A DNA stretch of 64,000 nt from Owenia fusiformis. Its lineage: Eukaryota; Annelida; Polychaeta; Sabellida; Oweniidae. The DNA lies in the NCBI GenBank assembly GCA_903813345.2, contig CAIIXF020000006.1:558001-622000 (forward strand). The letters are read 5' to 3'. This document shows positions 57,301 through 58,102 of this stretch, one piece after another. The notes under the pieces were generated by a model. The model saw only the letters and a program-made list of their open reading frames with translations. It ran no database searches and had not been told where the DNA came from. Position numbers and translations under genes: made by a program. The number at the start of each line of letters is the position of its first letter. The stretch's first letter is position 1.

Positions 57301-58102
57301 AGAAAATAATATCCTAATTTAAAAAGTGCACCTAAAATAAGAAAACGGATAGAAAAAGATATATATATAGTATAGAAATATATACATGTATTTATTAATG
57401 CCACACAGCCTGCAAAGTCTCTACAATAGCTAGTACTATAGTAAGCAATGTAAAATTGAATTTTTGGACTGGAAAACCTTGGACTAAAAGCAATTATGGA
57501 AGACGCAGATTAATTCAATATTACAAAGGTTTAAAACATAAAATACAACACTGTCAGGGTGGTATATACACAGTCTCAGGTCTACAAAAATTTGAACAAC
57601 AGCATTCCCAACAAACGTTCACCTTCTTTTTTCTCATCTTTTTTAGGCTCTTTTTTCTCATCTTTTTTAGCTTCCTTTTTCTCATCTTTTTTAGCTTCCT
57701 TTTTCTCATCTTTTTTCTCATCTTTTTTAGCTTCCTTTTTCTCATCTTTTTTCTCATCCTTTTTGAGATCTAAAATAGTAGTTTAATGAAAACGGATTCT
57801 GGTGGGTGCATTTTCTAATACAGTATAGCCTAGTCCTTCTAGAAGCAGATATATAATATCCTACCCGCTTTCAAAATTAACAGCTTTCCTCATATTTCAA
57901 ATAATTAAGCACCTCTGTCAATCATAATACCAAAAATTTATTGACAAAAAGTTGTAAGATAACATGATCAAGTTCTGAATATGTTTTGTAACACACAAAT
58001 ATTTACATTACCTTGGAAGTTTAGAGCGATGTTTGCATTACTCTCCCCAAAACTATTCTTAGCTGTGCATTTGTATGATCCACCGTCCTCTGGCTTAGGA
58101 TC
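160..58102 (-). CDS. unc-22: twitchin-like giant muscle protein, internal part of gene (40 exons plus a candidate microexon)
   Basis: Minus-strand gene running from 58102 down to 160 and continuing beyond both ends. I joined exons by GT-AG sites and codon phase; every junction closes in frame. The product carries, in order, the end of one Ig domain, a Lys/Glu spring, three Ig domains, a long hinge, one Ig, a PKA-site linker, five Ig domains and two Fn3 domains. Twitchin is a sarcomeric Ig/Fn3 scaffold kinase of invertebrate thick filaments; in molluscan catch muscle its phosphorylation by PKA ends the catch state. Ig domains alone would not separate it from titin or projectin; the MyBP-C-like block of Ig, phospho-linker, Ig followed by an Fn3-Fn3 pair favours twitchin. 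Neither start codon nor kinase lies in the window. Ig domains are mostly split by an intron at a similar place. The symbol is the nematode orthologue's. Confidence 0.9.
542..964. repeat. MITE-like element, copy 1 (ends ATGCGAGTAG / CTACTCGCAT)
   Basis: The ends are inverted (ATGCGAGTAG at 543 and CTACTCGCAT ending at 962). A second, diverged copy with GTGCCAGTAG and CTACTGGCAT ends sits at 13493-13789; both share the internal text AGTTACCAG.TTCA.CA.CAGG. Probably a non-autonomous DNA transposon; exact borders and target duplication are uncertain. Confidence 0.5.
997..1172. mobile_element. pogo-like MITE, copy 1 (degenerate)
   Basis: It starts with AGTAAAACCCGTCTTGCCC and ends with GAGGTGTTCTGATATATAGG followed by TTTCATTG, matching in inverted form the family described at 12882. 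Internal text GTGTTCACATTGAGAGGTGT is shared with the copy at 18035. Confidence 0.55.
1225..1373 (-). CDS. exon 40: N-terminal half of second Fn3 domain
   Basis: Phase 1 to 0, 149 nt. It encodes DEPDSPGTPEVHDVDENHAD, then ISWAPPKDDGGAPLEKYIIE and KKEKGGDWVK. ISWAPPKDDGGAPLEKYIIE is the B-C-C' core of an Fn3 domain. The acceptor is ttaatag, giving the aspartate codon across the junction with exon 39. Confidence 0.93.
1723..2022 (-). CDS. exon 39: complete Fn3 domain
   Basis: Phase 1 to 1, 300 nt, one whole fibronectin type III domain. It starts DKPSRPEPDLEAFDVYKDRC, then KLRWKPPKDDGGAPIEEYIV, and ends in the ALVAGKKYKFRV type stretch (LVAGKKYKFRVKAVNKHGES). The W.PP.DDGG.PI..Y signature and Y.FRV.AVN..G are those of A-band Fn3 domains of twitchin, projectin and titin. 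The intron-free single exon with phase 1-1 borders is the ancestral arrangement for Fn3 modules. Confidence 0.94.
2485..2679 (-). CDS. exon 38: C-terminal part of the last Ig before Fn3
   Basis: Phase 1 to 1, 195 nt. It encodes TPMPKANWKKDGAPLKPENA, then KTEMTPKACKLKVGQAKRAD and SGDYELELANKVGAVKVPIK with IKVV. It has TP.P...W.KDG.PL and RADSGDYELELAN.VG, the hallmarks of I-band/A-band type Ig domains beside Fn3 repeats. The F-strand cysteine is replaced by leucine or glutamate. Confidence 0.92.
4513..4619. mobile_element. hairpin MITE with 28-bp arms
   Basis: The arms GAAGTGCAATACAGGATATA... (4513-4540) and ...TATATCCTGTGTTGCACTTC (4592-4619) are inverted copies with one mismatch, around a 50-bp centre that includes GAGACGAAGTCGAGTG. 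The shape is that of a short MITE or a foldback remnant. Confidence 0.6.
4654..4751. repeat. second inverted repeat next to the hairpin MITE
   Basis: TCTGTATTGCTACTGAGAAT near 4654 pairs with ATCTCAGTAGCAACACAGA ending at 4751; a smaller internal inversion (CCGTACC / GACGGAG) lies between. It may be the other half of the same composite element at 4513-4619. Confidence 0.5.
5281..5501 (-). CDS. exon 37: end of one Ig and start of the next
   Basis: Phase 2 to 1, 221 nt. It encodes VQAVKDVDWEKLVFETLDLD and DEALYTCKVGDRETKAELLV (F strand with cysteine), then the interdomain DEGERAPVVDLDKIPKVIEV and KAGEKIDLPIPFTG, the A-B part of the next Ig. This last Ig before the Fn3 pair has LPIPFTG, typical of titin-type Ig domains next to Fn3 modules, and no B-strand cysteine. 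Confidence 0.9.
5752..5893 (-). CDS. exon 36: N-terminal part of Ig
   Basis: Phase 1 to 2. It encodes PDVKFKEKLKDVRGVEGQKA, then VMECRPYNPHRYPVSWFKDG and KEVTLSDR. Cysteine in VMEC and tryptophan in VSWFKDGKEV, a canonical I-set half. The final arginine is completed by the first base of exon 37. Confidence 0.9.
6386..6530 (-). CDS. exon 35: C-terminal part of Ig
   Basis: Phase 0 to 1. It encodes PLENCPKYEIIEDGVKRILK, then VKNMSKQDEHQYICRTGQET and TQAKLFVE. The F strand is DEHQYICRTG. The intron separating it from exon 34 is only 149 nt, the shortest in the window. Confidence 0.9.
6680..6810 (-). CDS. exon 34: N-terminal part of Ig
   Basis: Phase 1 to 0. It encodes EPSWGFSELLHDEDALENED then AEMYCEVNDADAEVQWFKGA and ESER. 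Cysteine in MYCEV, tryptophan in VQWFKG. The A-strand region is unusually acidic. Confidence 0.9.
7134..7272 (-). CDS. exon 33: C-terminal part of Ig
   Basis: Phase 0 to 1. It encodes YTPKKYEIVRRENRCLLTIV, then NADDNDVAEYKCEVEGDETT and TKVLLQ. DVAEYKC gives the second disulphide cysteine. Good splice sites (gttttcag; GTAATT). Confidence 0.9.
7613..7752 (-). CDS. exon 32: N-terminal part of Ig
   Basis: Phase 1 to 0. It encodes EKKAEYYFTQKLPETVSVVR then KKKVTLECALIDPRPHVIWY and KNGERLD. B-strand cysteine (LEC), PRPHVIWYKNG with the tryptophan. Completed by exon 33. Confidence 0.9.
7753..9632 (-). other. 1.9-kb intron 31-32
   Basis: AT-rich intron with several ATATAC-type low-complexity stretches around 8560-8640. 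I see no exon, RNA gene or clear transposon. Confidence 0.7.
9633..9757 (-). CDS. exon 31: C-terminal part of the C2-like Ig
   Basis: Phase 2 to 1. It encodes YDFVSNKDEQRLIIKKIKLE then DGGKYTCKCDDTQTSAWLYVE. GGKYTCKCDD is the F strand with the disulphide cysteine. The intron before it is about 4.2 kb and full of repeats. Confidence 0.87.
11377..12390. mobile_element. foldback element with arms of a repeated 14-mer
   Basis: The left arm (11377-about 11488) is a run of imperfect AGTCAACTCAACCC units starting CTGGTCAACTCAACCCCAAG; the right arm (about 12216-12390) is the same in inverse orientation, ending CTTGGGGTTGAGTTGACCAG. The outer 55 bp match almost perfectly when inverted, while unit number differs between arms (longer on the right). 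The centre holds two direct repeats of about 120 bp (about 11521 and 11695; both with AATCCCATTGTTT and CTATAGATCA). No coding capacity. No convincing target duplication seen. Confidence 0.75.
12501..12648. repeat. 26/53-bp minisatellite
   Basis: About six AAGTTATGATATATGAA units, alternating two spacer types (ATGATTCAA and TTACTAAT/AGTACTAAT), giving a 53-bp higher-order period. It lies just beyond the foldback element. Confidence 0.85.
12882..13086. mobile_element. pogo-like MITE, best-preserved copy
   Basis: Flanked by TA on both sides (12880-12881 and 13087-13088). It starts CAGTAAAACCTGTCTAAT and ends ATACAGGTTTTACTG, giving clear terminal inverted repeats. TA target sites and a CAGT...ACCT terminus followed by text like ATCCGAACACC are typical of pogo/Tigger-group elements. 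Its 205 bp have no reading frame. Confidence 0.75.
13252..13350. repeat. two tandem copies of a 50-bp unit
   Basis: The unit ACAAAATTTCGCAAAA..ATC then AAAACACAACATTTGGACAA occurs twice with few differences. Short local duplication. Confidence 0.8.
13493..13789. repeat. MITE-like element, copy 2 of the 542-964 family
   Basis: The ends GTGCCAGTAG and CTACTGGCAT are inverted; the body shares TAGTTACCAG.TTCA.CA.CAGGTGGC with copy 1. It is about 300 bp against 420 bp, so one copy has an internal gain or loss. Confidence 0.5.
13967..14109 (-). CDS. exon 30: N-terminal part of Ig after the phospho-linker
   Basis: Phase 0 to 2, 143 nt. EPDTFIVPLKDIKCKEGDKK leads to IEFFCQFCKSNAKLRWYKN with the B-strand cysteine and core tryptophan. 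It ends LEIFQGPR and is completed by exon 31. The position corresponds to domain C2 of MyBP-C. Confidence 0.87.
15440..16345 (-). pseudogene. decayed Lys-rich reading frame, probably transposon-derived
   Basis: On the minus strand this 0.9 kb has much higher coding-like complexity than its surroundings, yet it is broken by stops and frame changes. Legible pieces in different frames are MKNNVRFLWKNITRGTLTG, INNELTCAEKEINTFKIKV (coiled-coil-like), NCVGKGTPRKHTEDQINAAW, VRHRLLLRNVLIQQV and HTMVSGKILKKYRLLK. The last two remind me of uncharacterised transposon-associated proteins of invertebrates, a weak recollection I cannot test. No intron signs are visible. I do not assign a family. Confidence 0.4.
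16520..16772 (-). mobile_element. tRNA-derived SINE
   Basis: Read on the minus strand it starts with a tRNA-like head: TAGCTCAGCGGTAGAGCAC (box A) near 16764-16746 and GGTCCCAGATTCAATCCCC (box B) near 16723-16705, at the usual spacing for a pol III promoter. A tRNA-unrelated body of about 170 bp follows, ending near the TATATATATA stretch at 16510-16520. Not a functional tRNA: the head runs straight into the body and does not close an acceptor stem. Confidence 0.8.
18035..18178. mobile_element. pogo-like MITE, copy 3
   Basis: It starts AGTAAAACCTGTCTTATCC and ends GATATACATGTTTCACTG before TA. The left end continues CGAACACC, the consensus-like form; internal GTGTTCACATTGAGAGGTGT is shared with the copy near 997. 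Confidence 0.7.
19960..20070 (-). CDS. exon 29: PKA-site core exon (RRSS, RRVS) with AEVIPDWPTL
   Basis: Phase 0 to 0, 37 codons. It starts VGDSLDPKRRSSKDRRVSLA and continues EVIPDWPTLQHHQKKEK. It has two PKA consensus sites (KRRSS and DRRVS) followed by EVIPDWPTL, a motif I associate with the phosphorylated linker of twitchins. It directly precedes the Ig in exons 30-31. In Mytilus twitchin a PKA site (D1) lies in a linker inside the N-terminal Ig block; this exon is the best candidate for its counterpart, though I cannot align them here. Confidence 0.82.
20071..21016 (-). other. 0.95-kb intron 28-29
   Basis: AT-rich intron between two PKA-site exons. I see no repeats or exons. Confidence 0.7.
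21017..21067 (-). CDS. exon 28: PKA-site cassette (RRGS)
   Basis: Phase 0 to 0, 51 nt, 17 codons: SIDMGRRGSTADPSLKK. RRGS is a PKA consensus. The exon is skippable without a frameshift. I chose the acceptor tcttacctttatag, which keeps phase 0; a second ag 7 nt inside would put the exon in phase 1, which does not fit its neighbours. Donor GTTGGG is weak, which would suit regulated use. Confidence 0.65.
21068..23604 (-). other. 2.5-kb intron 27-28
   Basis: Intron between the RRPS and RRGS exons. It holds a tRNA-like segment (21281-21352) and a small direct repeat GACAAACCACATGCA near 22672 and 22692. Otherwise AT-rich, nothing recognised. Confidence 0.7.
21281..21352 (+). mobile_element. degenerate tRNA-like segment, probable old SINE head
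   Basis: GCCTGTGGCTCATTGGTAGGG resembles a box A (TGGCTCA.TGGTAG.G) and GGGTACAATTCCAA, 33 bp later, a box B. Neither acceptor stem nor anticodon arm can be formed, so it is not a tRNA gene. The body beyond it is not recognisable. Confidence 0.45.
23605..23693 (-). CDS. exon 27: PKA-site exon, alternative B (KRRPS)
   Basis: Phase 1 to 0, 89 nt. It encodes ADRKRRPSQIELMKANLKKV then DVGSDSDEER. KRRPS is a strong PKA consensus. It shares phase, layout (basic head, PKA site, lysine-rich middle, DVGSD acidic end) and position with exon 26, and is predicted to be its mutually exclusive partner. The reading frame stays open upstream of the acceptor, so an earlier acceptor cannot be ruled out; the site tgaatcttttag is the best placed. 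Confidence 0.75.
23694..25174 (-). other. 1.5-kb intron between the two mutually exclusive exons
   Basis: It separates exon 26 from exon 27. If the two are mutually exclusive, it may hold competing RNA structures or a control site, but I cannot see one by eye. AT-rich, no repeats found. Confidence 0.6.
25175..25272 (-). CDS. exon 26: PKA-site exon, alternative A (RKTS)
   Basis: Phase 1 to 0, 98 nt. It encodes VTRKTSVGSDKDKHKLKSVK then KEEAADVGSDEEK. RKTS fits the PKA consensus R-K/R-x-S. The end (DVGSDEEK) matches the end of exon 27 (DVGSDSDEER), so the two look like diverged duplicates. Because both run from phase 1 to 0, including both would break the frame, and leaving both out would too. 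They should be mutually exclusive. Acceptor tcctcttttag, donor GTATCA. Confidence 0.78.
25273..26490 (-). other. 1.2-kb intron 25-26
   Basis: Contains a degenerate pogo-like MITE (25837-25980). A block GGAGCAACAAGGATGATGCA near 25360-25335 looks a little like an exon but its donor is poor. Confidence 0.65.
25837..25980. mobile_element. pogo-like MITE, copy 4 (degenerate)
   Basis: It begins CAGTGCAATCTGCCAATATG after TA and ends GTAGACAGGTCTTACTG. Internal GGTGTTTGCAGTAGACAGG mirrors the family's right end. Confidence 0.5.
26491..26508 (-). CDS. exon 25: 18-nt microexon (EYGED)
   Basis: Phase 1 to 1, 18 nt, skippable: AAGAATATGGTGAAGATG between attttttag and GTAAGA. It encodes xEYGED and reads through in frame with exons 24 and 26 (PPMQEYGEDVTRKTS). 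Microexons of this size in muscle genes are usually alternatively spliced. The call rests on splice sites and phase only. Confidence 0.55.
26509..28109 (-). other. 1.6-kb intron 24-25
   Basis: AT-rich intron. An open stretch at 27027-27386 on the + strand has no recognisable protein and no codon bias I can judge, so I do not call it. Nothing else seen. Confidence 0.6.
28110..28139 (-). CDS. exon 24: 30-nt linker exon
   Basis: Phase 1 to 1, skippable. It encodes GEVDDFVPPM, joining exon 23 as LKPGEVDDF. Acceptor gtcacacag, donor GTAAGT. The intronic stretch between it and exon 23 is only 426 nt. Confidence 0.7.
28566..28627 (-). CDS. exon 23: acidic linker exon
   Basis: Phase 2 to 1, 62 nt. 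It encodes DVKKTEFEDEDDDLDYNLKP. By phase it is obligate with exon 22. Strongly acidic (EFEDEDDDLD). Confidence 0.78.
28628..29926 (-). other. 1.3-kb intron 22-23
   Basis: Holds a pogo-like MITE (29528-29674); the remainder is AT-rich and featureless to my eye. Confidence 0.65.
29528..29674. mobile_element. pogo-like MITE, copy 5
   Basis: Starts CAGCAAAACCTGTTCAATG after TA and ends AAGAACACAGGTTTTATT. The centre holds ACACCTCTCTGTAAG and TTTCTGTAAGGAACACC, another pair shared with the family. Confidence 0.6.
29927..29972 (-). CDS. exon 22: start of phospho-linker (DFRALLKHR)
   Basis: Phase 1 to 2, 46 nt. It encodes DPKDSSLDFRALLKHR. The SSLDFRALLK motif resembles the helical stretch that opens the M region after C1 in MyBP-C and related linkers in Ig/Fn3 muscle proteins. 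Good acceptor (catttcag) and donor (GTATGT). Confidence 0.8.
29973..31760 (-). other. 1.8-kb intron 21-22
   Basis: AT-rich intron after the C1-like Ig. A small inverted motif (GATTAAGCTTTATAGGTTTAATC at about 31143) stands out; no exon or larger element seen. Confidence 0.6.
31761..32003 (-). CDS. exon 21: Ig domain in one exon (MyBP-C C1-like)
   Basis: Phase 1 to 1, 243 nt. The whole Ig lies in one exon, unlike most others here: GDTMFVDMKYEGGPFG, then AIRWFKGNREL with the tryptophan, then SRKTASLKIKKCKFPDEGKF and NDKGQESDRAGFTVFIK. The GG insertion in the B-C region and WFKG...L resemble the C1 domain of myosin-binding protein C, the Ig that precedes its phosphorylated M motif. Here too it is followed at once by the phospho-linker exons. 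The sequence RKTAS may be a kinase target. Confidence 0.87.
32004..32956 (-). other. 0.95-kb intron 20-21
   Basis: Holds a short palindrome at 32906-32935 (TACAGGGTG ... CACCCTGTA). Otherwise AT-rich and empty. Confidence 0.65.
32906..32935. repeat. palindrome TACAGGGTG/CACCCTGTA
   Basis: Nine bases on each side match in inverted form around a 12-bp centre (GTCCAAATAGAA). TACAGGGTG.TCCAAA is like a mariner-type end, so this may be two element ends left after an internal deletion. Confidence 0.5.
32957..33071 (-). CDS. exon 20: linker leading into the C1-like Ig
   Basis: Phase 0 to 1, 115 nt. It encodes EVDESLYETEGPKRKQKVKG then PVPGPTVADKPKNQVVTE. The Pro-rich end and the NQVVTEG step directly precede the Ig domain in exon 21, much as the Pro/Ala linker precedes domain C1 in MyBP-C. 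Confidence 0.82.
33072..33929 (-). other. 0.86-kb intron 19-20
   Basis: AT-rich. I see nothing in it. Confidence 0.6.
33930..33980 (-). CDS. exon 19: 51-nt basic hinge exon
   Basis: Phase 0 to 0, 17 codons, skippable. It encodes VNFTQKALFKKVRKYGK, a basic and possibly helical peptide that could contact actin or myosin surfaces; that role is only a guess. It joins exon 20 as KYGKEVDESLYE. Confidence 0.75.
34078..34106 (-). CDS. exon 18: 29-nt Pro/Gly hinge exon
   Basis: Phase 1 to 0. It encodes AKPGEQKPGE, an extended Pro/Gly/Glu segment. Acceptor tgttttacag, donor GTAGGT. It joins exon 19 as KPGEVNFTQK. Confidence 0.75.
34107..37494 (-). other. 3.4-kb intron 16-18
   Basis: AT-rich intron that holds the 9-nt microexon candidate (35452-35460) and an ATATAT-rich stretch near 35928-35968. 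An 11-nt block near 36274-36284 between tgacag and GTATGT could be another microexon, but no evidence beyond the splice-like flanks supports it. Confidence 0.55.
35452..35460 (-). CDS. candidate 9-nt microexon (Gly-Lys-Lys)
   Basis: A 9-nt block, GGAAAAAGG, is flanked by a fair acceptor (aatcgtatccag) and a strong donor (GTAAGG) on the minus strand. Its phase is 1 to 1, exactly what the junction between exons 16 and 18 needs; inclusion would give ARQGKKAKPGEQ. Nothing else marks it as coding, so it remains a candidate that only transcripts can settle. Confidence 0.3.
37495..37563 (-). CDS. exon 16: hinge exon, possible helix
   Basis: Phase 1 to 1, 69 nt, skippable. It encodes VCGSKDGVSVSYIQQRAKAF then ARQ. 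The second half (YIQQRAKAFARQ) could be a short amphipathic helix. Acceptor gttgtag, donor GTAAAC. The exon lies between a pearl-like element (downstream on the + strand at 37770) and a long AT-rich intron. Confidence 0.7.
37564..39897 (-). other. 2.3-kb intron 15-16, mostly a pearl-like element
   Basis: Most of this intron is the transposon at 37770-39429. The flanks (200 and 470 bp) are AT-rich with nothing further. Confidence 0.75.
37770..39429. mobile_element. pearl-like tandem-repeat element, copy A (1.66 kb)
   Basis: The left end is ATGTCACCACCTAAAACAAT; the right end, inverted, is ATGTCACCACCAAAAGTGGT, so ATGTCACCACC is a short terminal inverted repeat. The body is about ten imperfect units of 120-160 bp, each with AGTCAATTTGAAGCAAGTTG, GACCTTGAGAAGGTCATTGA, AGTCAGATTTGAA and CATGTAGATGATTTTGAAAA. 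A GC-rich tail (GACGCCGGACGCC repeated) and the hairpin GTCACCACTTTTGGTGGTGAC close the element. This design, short ends around a tandem core with a 3' hairpin, matches the pearl/Helentron-type elements known from bivalves. No protein-coding frame. Confidence 0.75.
39898..39987 (-). CDS. exon 15: Ser/Asp-rich hinge exon
   Basis: Phase 1 to 1, 90 nt, skippable. It encodes DFYTSQNDGSYDGDDSARSS then DAPRDESPIE. I placed the acceptor after the pyrimidine tract ttttctctcttcctctac ending attaag, which gives phase 1 from exon 14. A second possible acceptor 14 nt inside (acaccag) would change the frame and is less likely. Confidence 0.72.
40370..40469. mobile_element. pogo-like MITE, copy 6 (short)
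   Basis: Starts CAGTAAAATCTGTCGAGTT and ends CACACAGGTTCAACTG before TA. About 100 bp, internally deleted compared with the 205-bp form. Confidence 0.6.
41541..41727. mobile_element. pogo-like MITE, copy 7
   Basis: Flanked by TA (41539-41540 and 41728-41729). Starts CAATAAAACCTGTCTG and ends CAACAGGTTTTACTG. Well-preserved inverted ends. Confidence 0.7.
41979..42122 (-). CDS. exon 14: basic/acidic hinge exon with RR motifs
   Basis: Phase 1 to 1, 144 nt, skippable. It encodes EERRLELMRRVAPDQLSSDE, then EEPPSSRGRFNKNRDARKNR and PPSTIMEE. It is disordered and rich in R, S and E. RPPS and the SSDEEE cluster are possible kinase sites (PKA-like and CK2-like respectively). The ELM beside a basic stretch recalls IELMKANLKK in exon 27, which may be a shared ancestral cassette; this is only a weak resemblance. 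Confidence 0.82.
42123..43763 (-). other. 1.6-kb intron 13-14 with a pentanucleotide array
   Basis: Contains the CAGTA microsatellite at 42417-42567; otherwise AT-rich with no exon seen. Confidence 0.7.
42417..42567. repeat. (CAGTA)n microsatellite
   Basis: About 28 units of ACAGT/CAGTA, interrupted once near 42465-42480 and with scattered variants at both ends. Expected to be length-variable. Confidence 0.95.
43764..43797 (-). CDS. exon 13: 34-nt hinge exon
   Basis: Phase 0 to 1. It encodes SAPIPDIEITE and joins exon 14 as ITEEERRLEL. It forms an obligate pair with exon 12 because of the phases. Good acceptor (gtttttcag) and donor (GTAGGT). Confidence 0.75.
44001..44038 (-). CDS. exon 12: 38-nt hinge exon
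   Basis: Phase 1 to 0. It encodes EEEITPKKDSVDQ. By phase it must be used together with exon 13 (phase 0 to 1), or both left out. It has a strong donor (CAG before GTAAGT) and acceptor (atttccag). Confidence 0.75.
44039..45367 (-). other. 1.3-kb intron 11-12
   Basis: AT-rich intron with a short G run near 45169-45178. No exon, RNA or repeat recognised. Confidence 0.6.
45368..45397 (-). CDS. exon 11: 30-nt hinge exon (KKPEKKPV)
   Basis: Phase 1 to 1, so skippable. It encodes VQKKPEKKPV. I chose the acceptor ...acttatttag before TTCAG, because it keeps phase with exon 10; using the nearer ttcag would put the joined exon in phase 0, which exon 10 (ending in phase 1) cannot supply. Pro/Lys-rich and likely extended. 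Confidence 0.7.
45578..45665 (-). CDS. exon 10: C-terminal part of canonical Ig domain
   Basis: Phase 0 to 1. VFPEDAGMYKCEAWNDSGDA is a textbook F strand and F-G turn (DAGMYKC, A.N..G). It closes the domain begun in exon 9. After LNVK the protein enters the long hinge made of small exons. Confidence 0.87.
45923..46081 (-). CDS. exon 9: N-terminal part of canonical Ig domain
   Basis: Phase 0 to 0, 159 nt, 53 codons. VMDGDPVDFVCNIIG holds the B-strand cysteine and LDIIWTKNGKEI the core tryptophan. It ends KECRLHIVE, the E strand. Unlike the two Ig domains before it, this one keeps the disulphide pair. Confidence 0.88.
46082..48130 (-). other. 2.0-kb intron 8-9
   Basis: Near 46118-46160 there is a fragment like the pogo-type MITE (GGAACACCTCTGTAAG twice). 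The middle (46150-48000) is more complex in base content than other introns and may be an old, unrecognisable transposon. No reading frame with a known domain. Confidence 0.5.
48131..48198 (-). CDS. exon 8: short charged linker before the next Ig
   Basis: Phase 1 to 0, 68 nt. It encodes ALTPKVEEKKIASPEIVKKL then EPQ and leads into TVMDGDPVDFVC of exon 9. IVKKLEPQ is the A strand of the following Ig domain; the earlier part is a linker. Confidence 0.8.
48476..48563 (-). CDS. exon 7: C-terminal part of the second cysteine-free Ig
   Basis: Phase 0 to 1. It encodes VSNKDEGTYKVNAKNTTGKK then WTEVIVDVA: the F-strand DEGTYKV with valine in place of cysteine, and the G strand. The domain therefore lacks both disulphide cysteines, as the preceding one does. 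Confidence 0.85.
48564..49043 (-). other. 480-bp intron 6-7
   Basis: AT-rich, nothing recognised. Confidence 0.6.
49044..49278 (-). CDS. exon 6: N-terminal part of a second cysteine-free Ig
   Basis: Phase 2 to 0, 235 nt. It begins LGDPQSILKEPKIIFKG and continues with an Ig A-to-E half: TRIIIEVKAQSKTKPKIEW (tryptophan present, no cysteine) and a C'-to-E half ending ERSDWLLILEIDN. Exon 7 completes the domain. The KPKIEW motif takes the place of the usual P.P.V.W. Confidence 0.87.
49279..49643 (-). other. 365-bp intron 5-6, half of it a minisatellite
   Basis: Contains the CATGTATCATGA array (49441-49636), which runs to within a few bases of the donor of exon 5 at 49643. Confidence 0.75.
49441..49636. 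repeat. about 20-bp minisatellite (CATGTATCATGACCTAC)
   Basis: Around ten imperfect units of CATGTATCATGACCTACMTC. The unit also reads ATG/CAT-rich and can pair with itself. It abuts the splice donor of exon 5, so length changes could affect splicing. Confidence 0.88.
49644..49735 (-). CDS. exon 5: C-terminal part of the same Ig domain
   Basis: Phase 0 to 2. It encodes GVKKVDGGEYKLVAKNANGE followed by AAAEIELDLD: strands F and G of the Ig begun in exon 4. The F-strand position that normally holds cysteine is leucine (GGEYKL), matching the missing B-strand cysteine, so this domain has lost its disulphide as a pair. The donor is read as GAT GT then GTAAGT, which gives LDVLGDP across the junction. 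Confidence 0.85.
49832..50785. mobile_element. mariner-like non-autonomous element (954 bp)
   Basis: It is bordered by TA (49830-49831 and 50786-50787). The left end CAGTGCGTATCAAAAAAAC pairs with the right end GTTTTTTTTATACGCTCTG. TA targets and a CAGTGCG.AT.AAAAA end are typical of Tc1/mariner elements. Inside, a segment with TTCATTCAATG.ACCA.AAAGCCA and ATATCATTCATT occurs twice direct and once inverted. No transposase frame. Confidence 0.65.
50965..51119. mobile_element. hairpin MITE (155 bp)
   Basis: GGTACATTAAAGAAGCTATG then ACATATTGGCTAGATTGA on the left pairs with the right arm (read inverted GGTACATCAGTGAAGCTATG, ATATATTGGCTAGATTGA). Arms are about 43 bp with few mismatches. Confidence 0.72.
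51224..51447 (-). CDS. exon 4: N-terminal part of Ig domain (cysteine-free)
   Basis: Phase 1 to 0. After a short linker (TQKPGGSAPTF) it shows strands A to E of an I-set Ig: VTIEAKLTATPKPTVIWFKDG with the core tryptophan and the PKP.V.WFKDG signature of titin-like Ig domains. The usual B-strand cysteine is replaced (IEAKL). It ends AMEIT and joins exon 5 (GVKKVDGGEYKL) exactly where other Ig domains of this gene are split. Confidence 0.88.
51448..55645 (-). other. 4.2-kb intron 3-4
   Basis: Holds the second pearl-like element (53753-55375). The 2.3 kb between 51448 and 53752 are AT-rich with no exon or clear element. Confidence 0.7.
53753..55375. mobile_element. pearl-like tandem-repeat element, copy B (1.62 kb)
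   Basis: Same orientation and same unit order as copy A at 37770, including odd details such as the truncated first unit (AAGAAGGTTTGATTTGAACT), the unit with TGAGAACTTGTAAA, and the closing hairpin GTCACCACTTTTGGTGGTGAC. It differs by small losses inside units and by an altered GC-rich tail (CCAACCTCCAACCGCCGGA). The shared unit order means the whole array was copied as one element, not expanded twice. Confidence 0.75.
55646..55804 (-). CDS. exon 3: acidic linker
   Basis: Phase 1 to 1, 159 nt, skippable. It encodes about 53 residues, starting VDNATKNGKASLEAQDEV and ending in HNHDDDIIDD. Acidic runs (SDEDDG, HDDDIIDD) follow directly after the basic Lys/Glu exon, making a charge-polarised pair. 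No fold is recognisable; it is probably disordered. Joining to exon 4 gives DDVTQKPGG, in frame. Confidence 0.8.
55805..57622 (-). other. 1.8-kb intron 2-3
   Basis: AT-rich. Two small inverted repeats stand out: GCTTGCATCAAGT at about 56577 with ACTTGATGCAAGGC near 56648, and AATCATAACTTATGATT (56880) with AATCGTAAGTTATGATC (56946). No exon seen. Confidence 0.6.
57623..57769 (-). CDS. exon 2: Lys/Glu repeat (KKDEKKEA) spring
   Basis: Phase 1 to 1, 147 nt, so it can be skipped without a frameshift. It encodes about 49 residues made of KKDEKK and KKEAKK blocks: DLKKDEKKDEKKEAKK and so on, with one EP variant near the end. The composition is almost only K, D, E and A. This is a highly charged segment, likely a single alpha helix or a disordered spring comparable to PEVK-type regions, between two Ig domains. 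The DNA is a purine-rich tandem repeat with units of 15 and 24 nt (AAAAAAGATGAG), so length variation between individuals is likely. The lysine-arginine rich reading frame on the same strand is only a shifted shadow. Confidence 0.85.
58012..58102 (-). CDS. exon 1 of window: C-terminal half of an Ig domain
   Basis: Phase 0 to 1. It reads from DPKPEDGGSYKC through AKNSFGES to IALNF, the strands E to G of an I-set Ig domain, with the F-strand motif GGSYKC and its disulphide cysteine. The first half, which should carry the first cysteine and the core tryptophan, is not visible in the roughly 1.3 kb of intron before the LTR element, so it must lie beyond 64000 or behind the element. Acceptor tctag and donor GTAATG are good. 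It splices to the Lys/Glu exon at 57623. Confidence 0.85.

Noticed and set aside
57554-57757. Open frame MRKKMRKRKLKKM on the minus strand
   Set aside because: It is a shifted reading of the KKDEKKEA repeat exon; the in-frame version joins both neighbours by phase.
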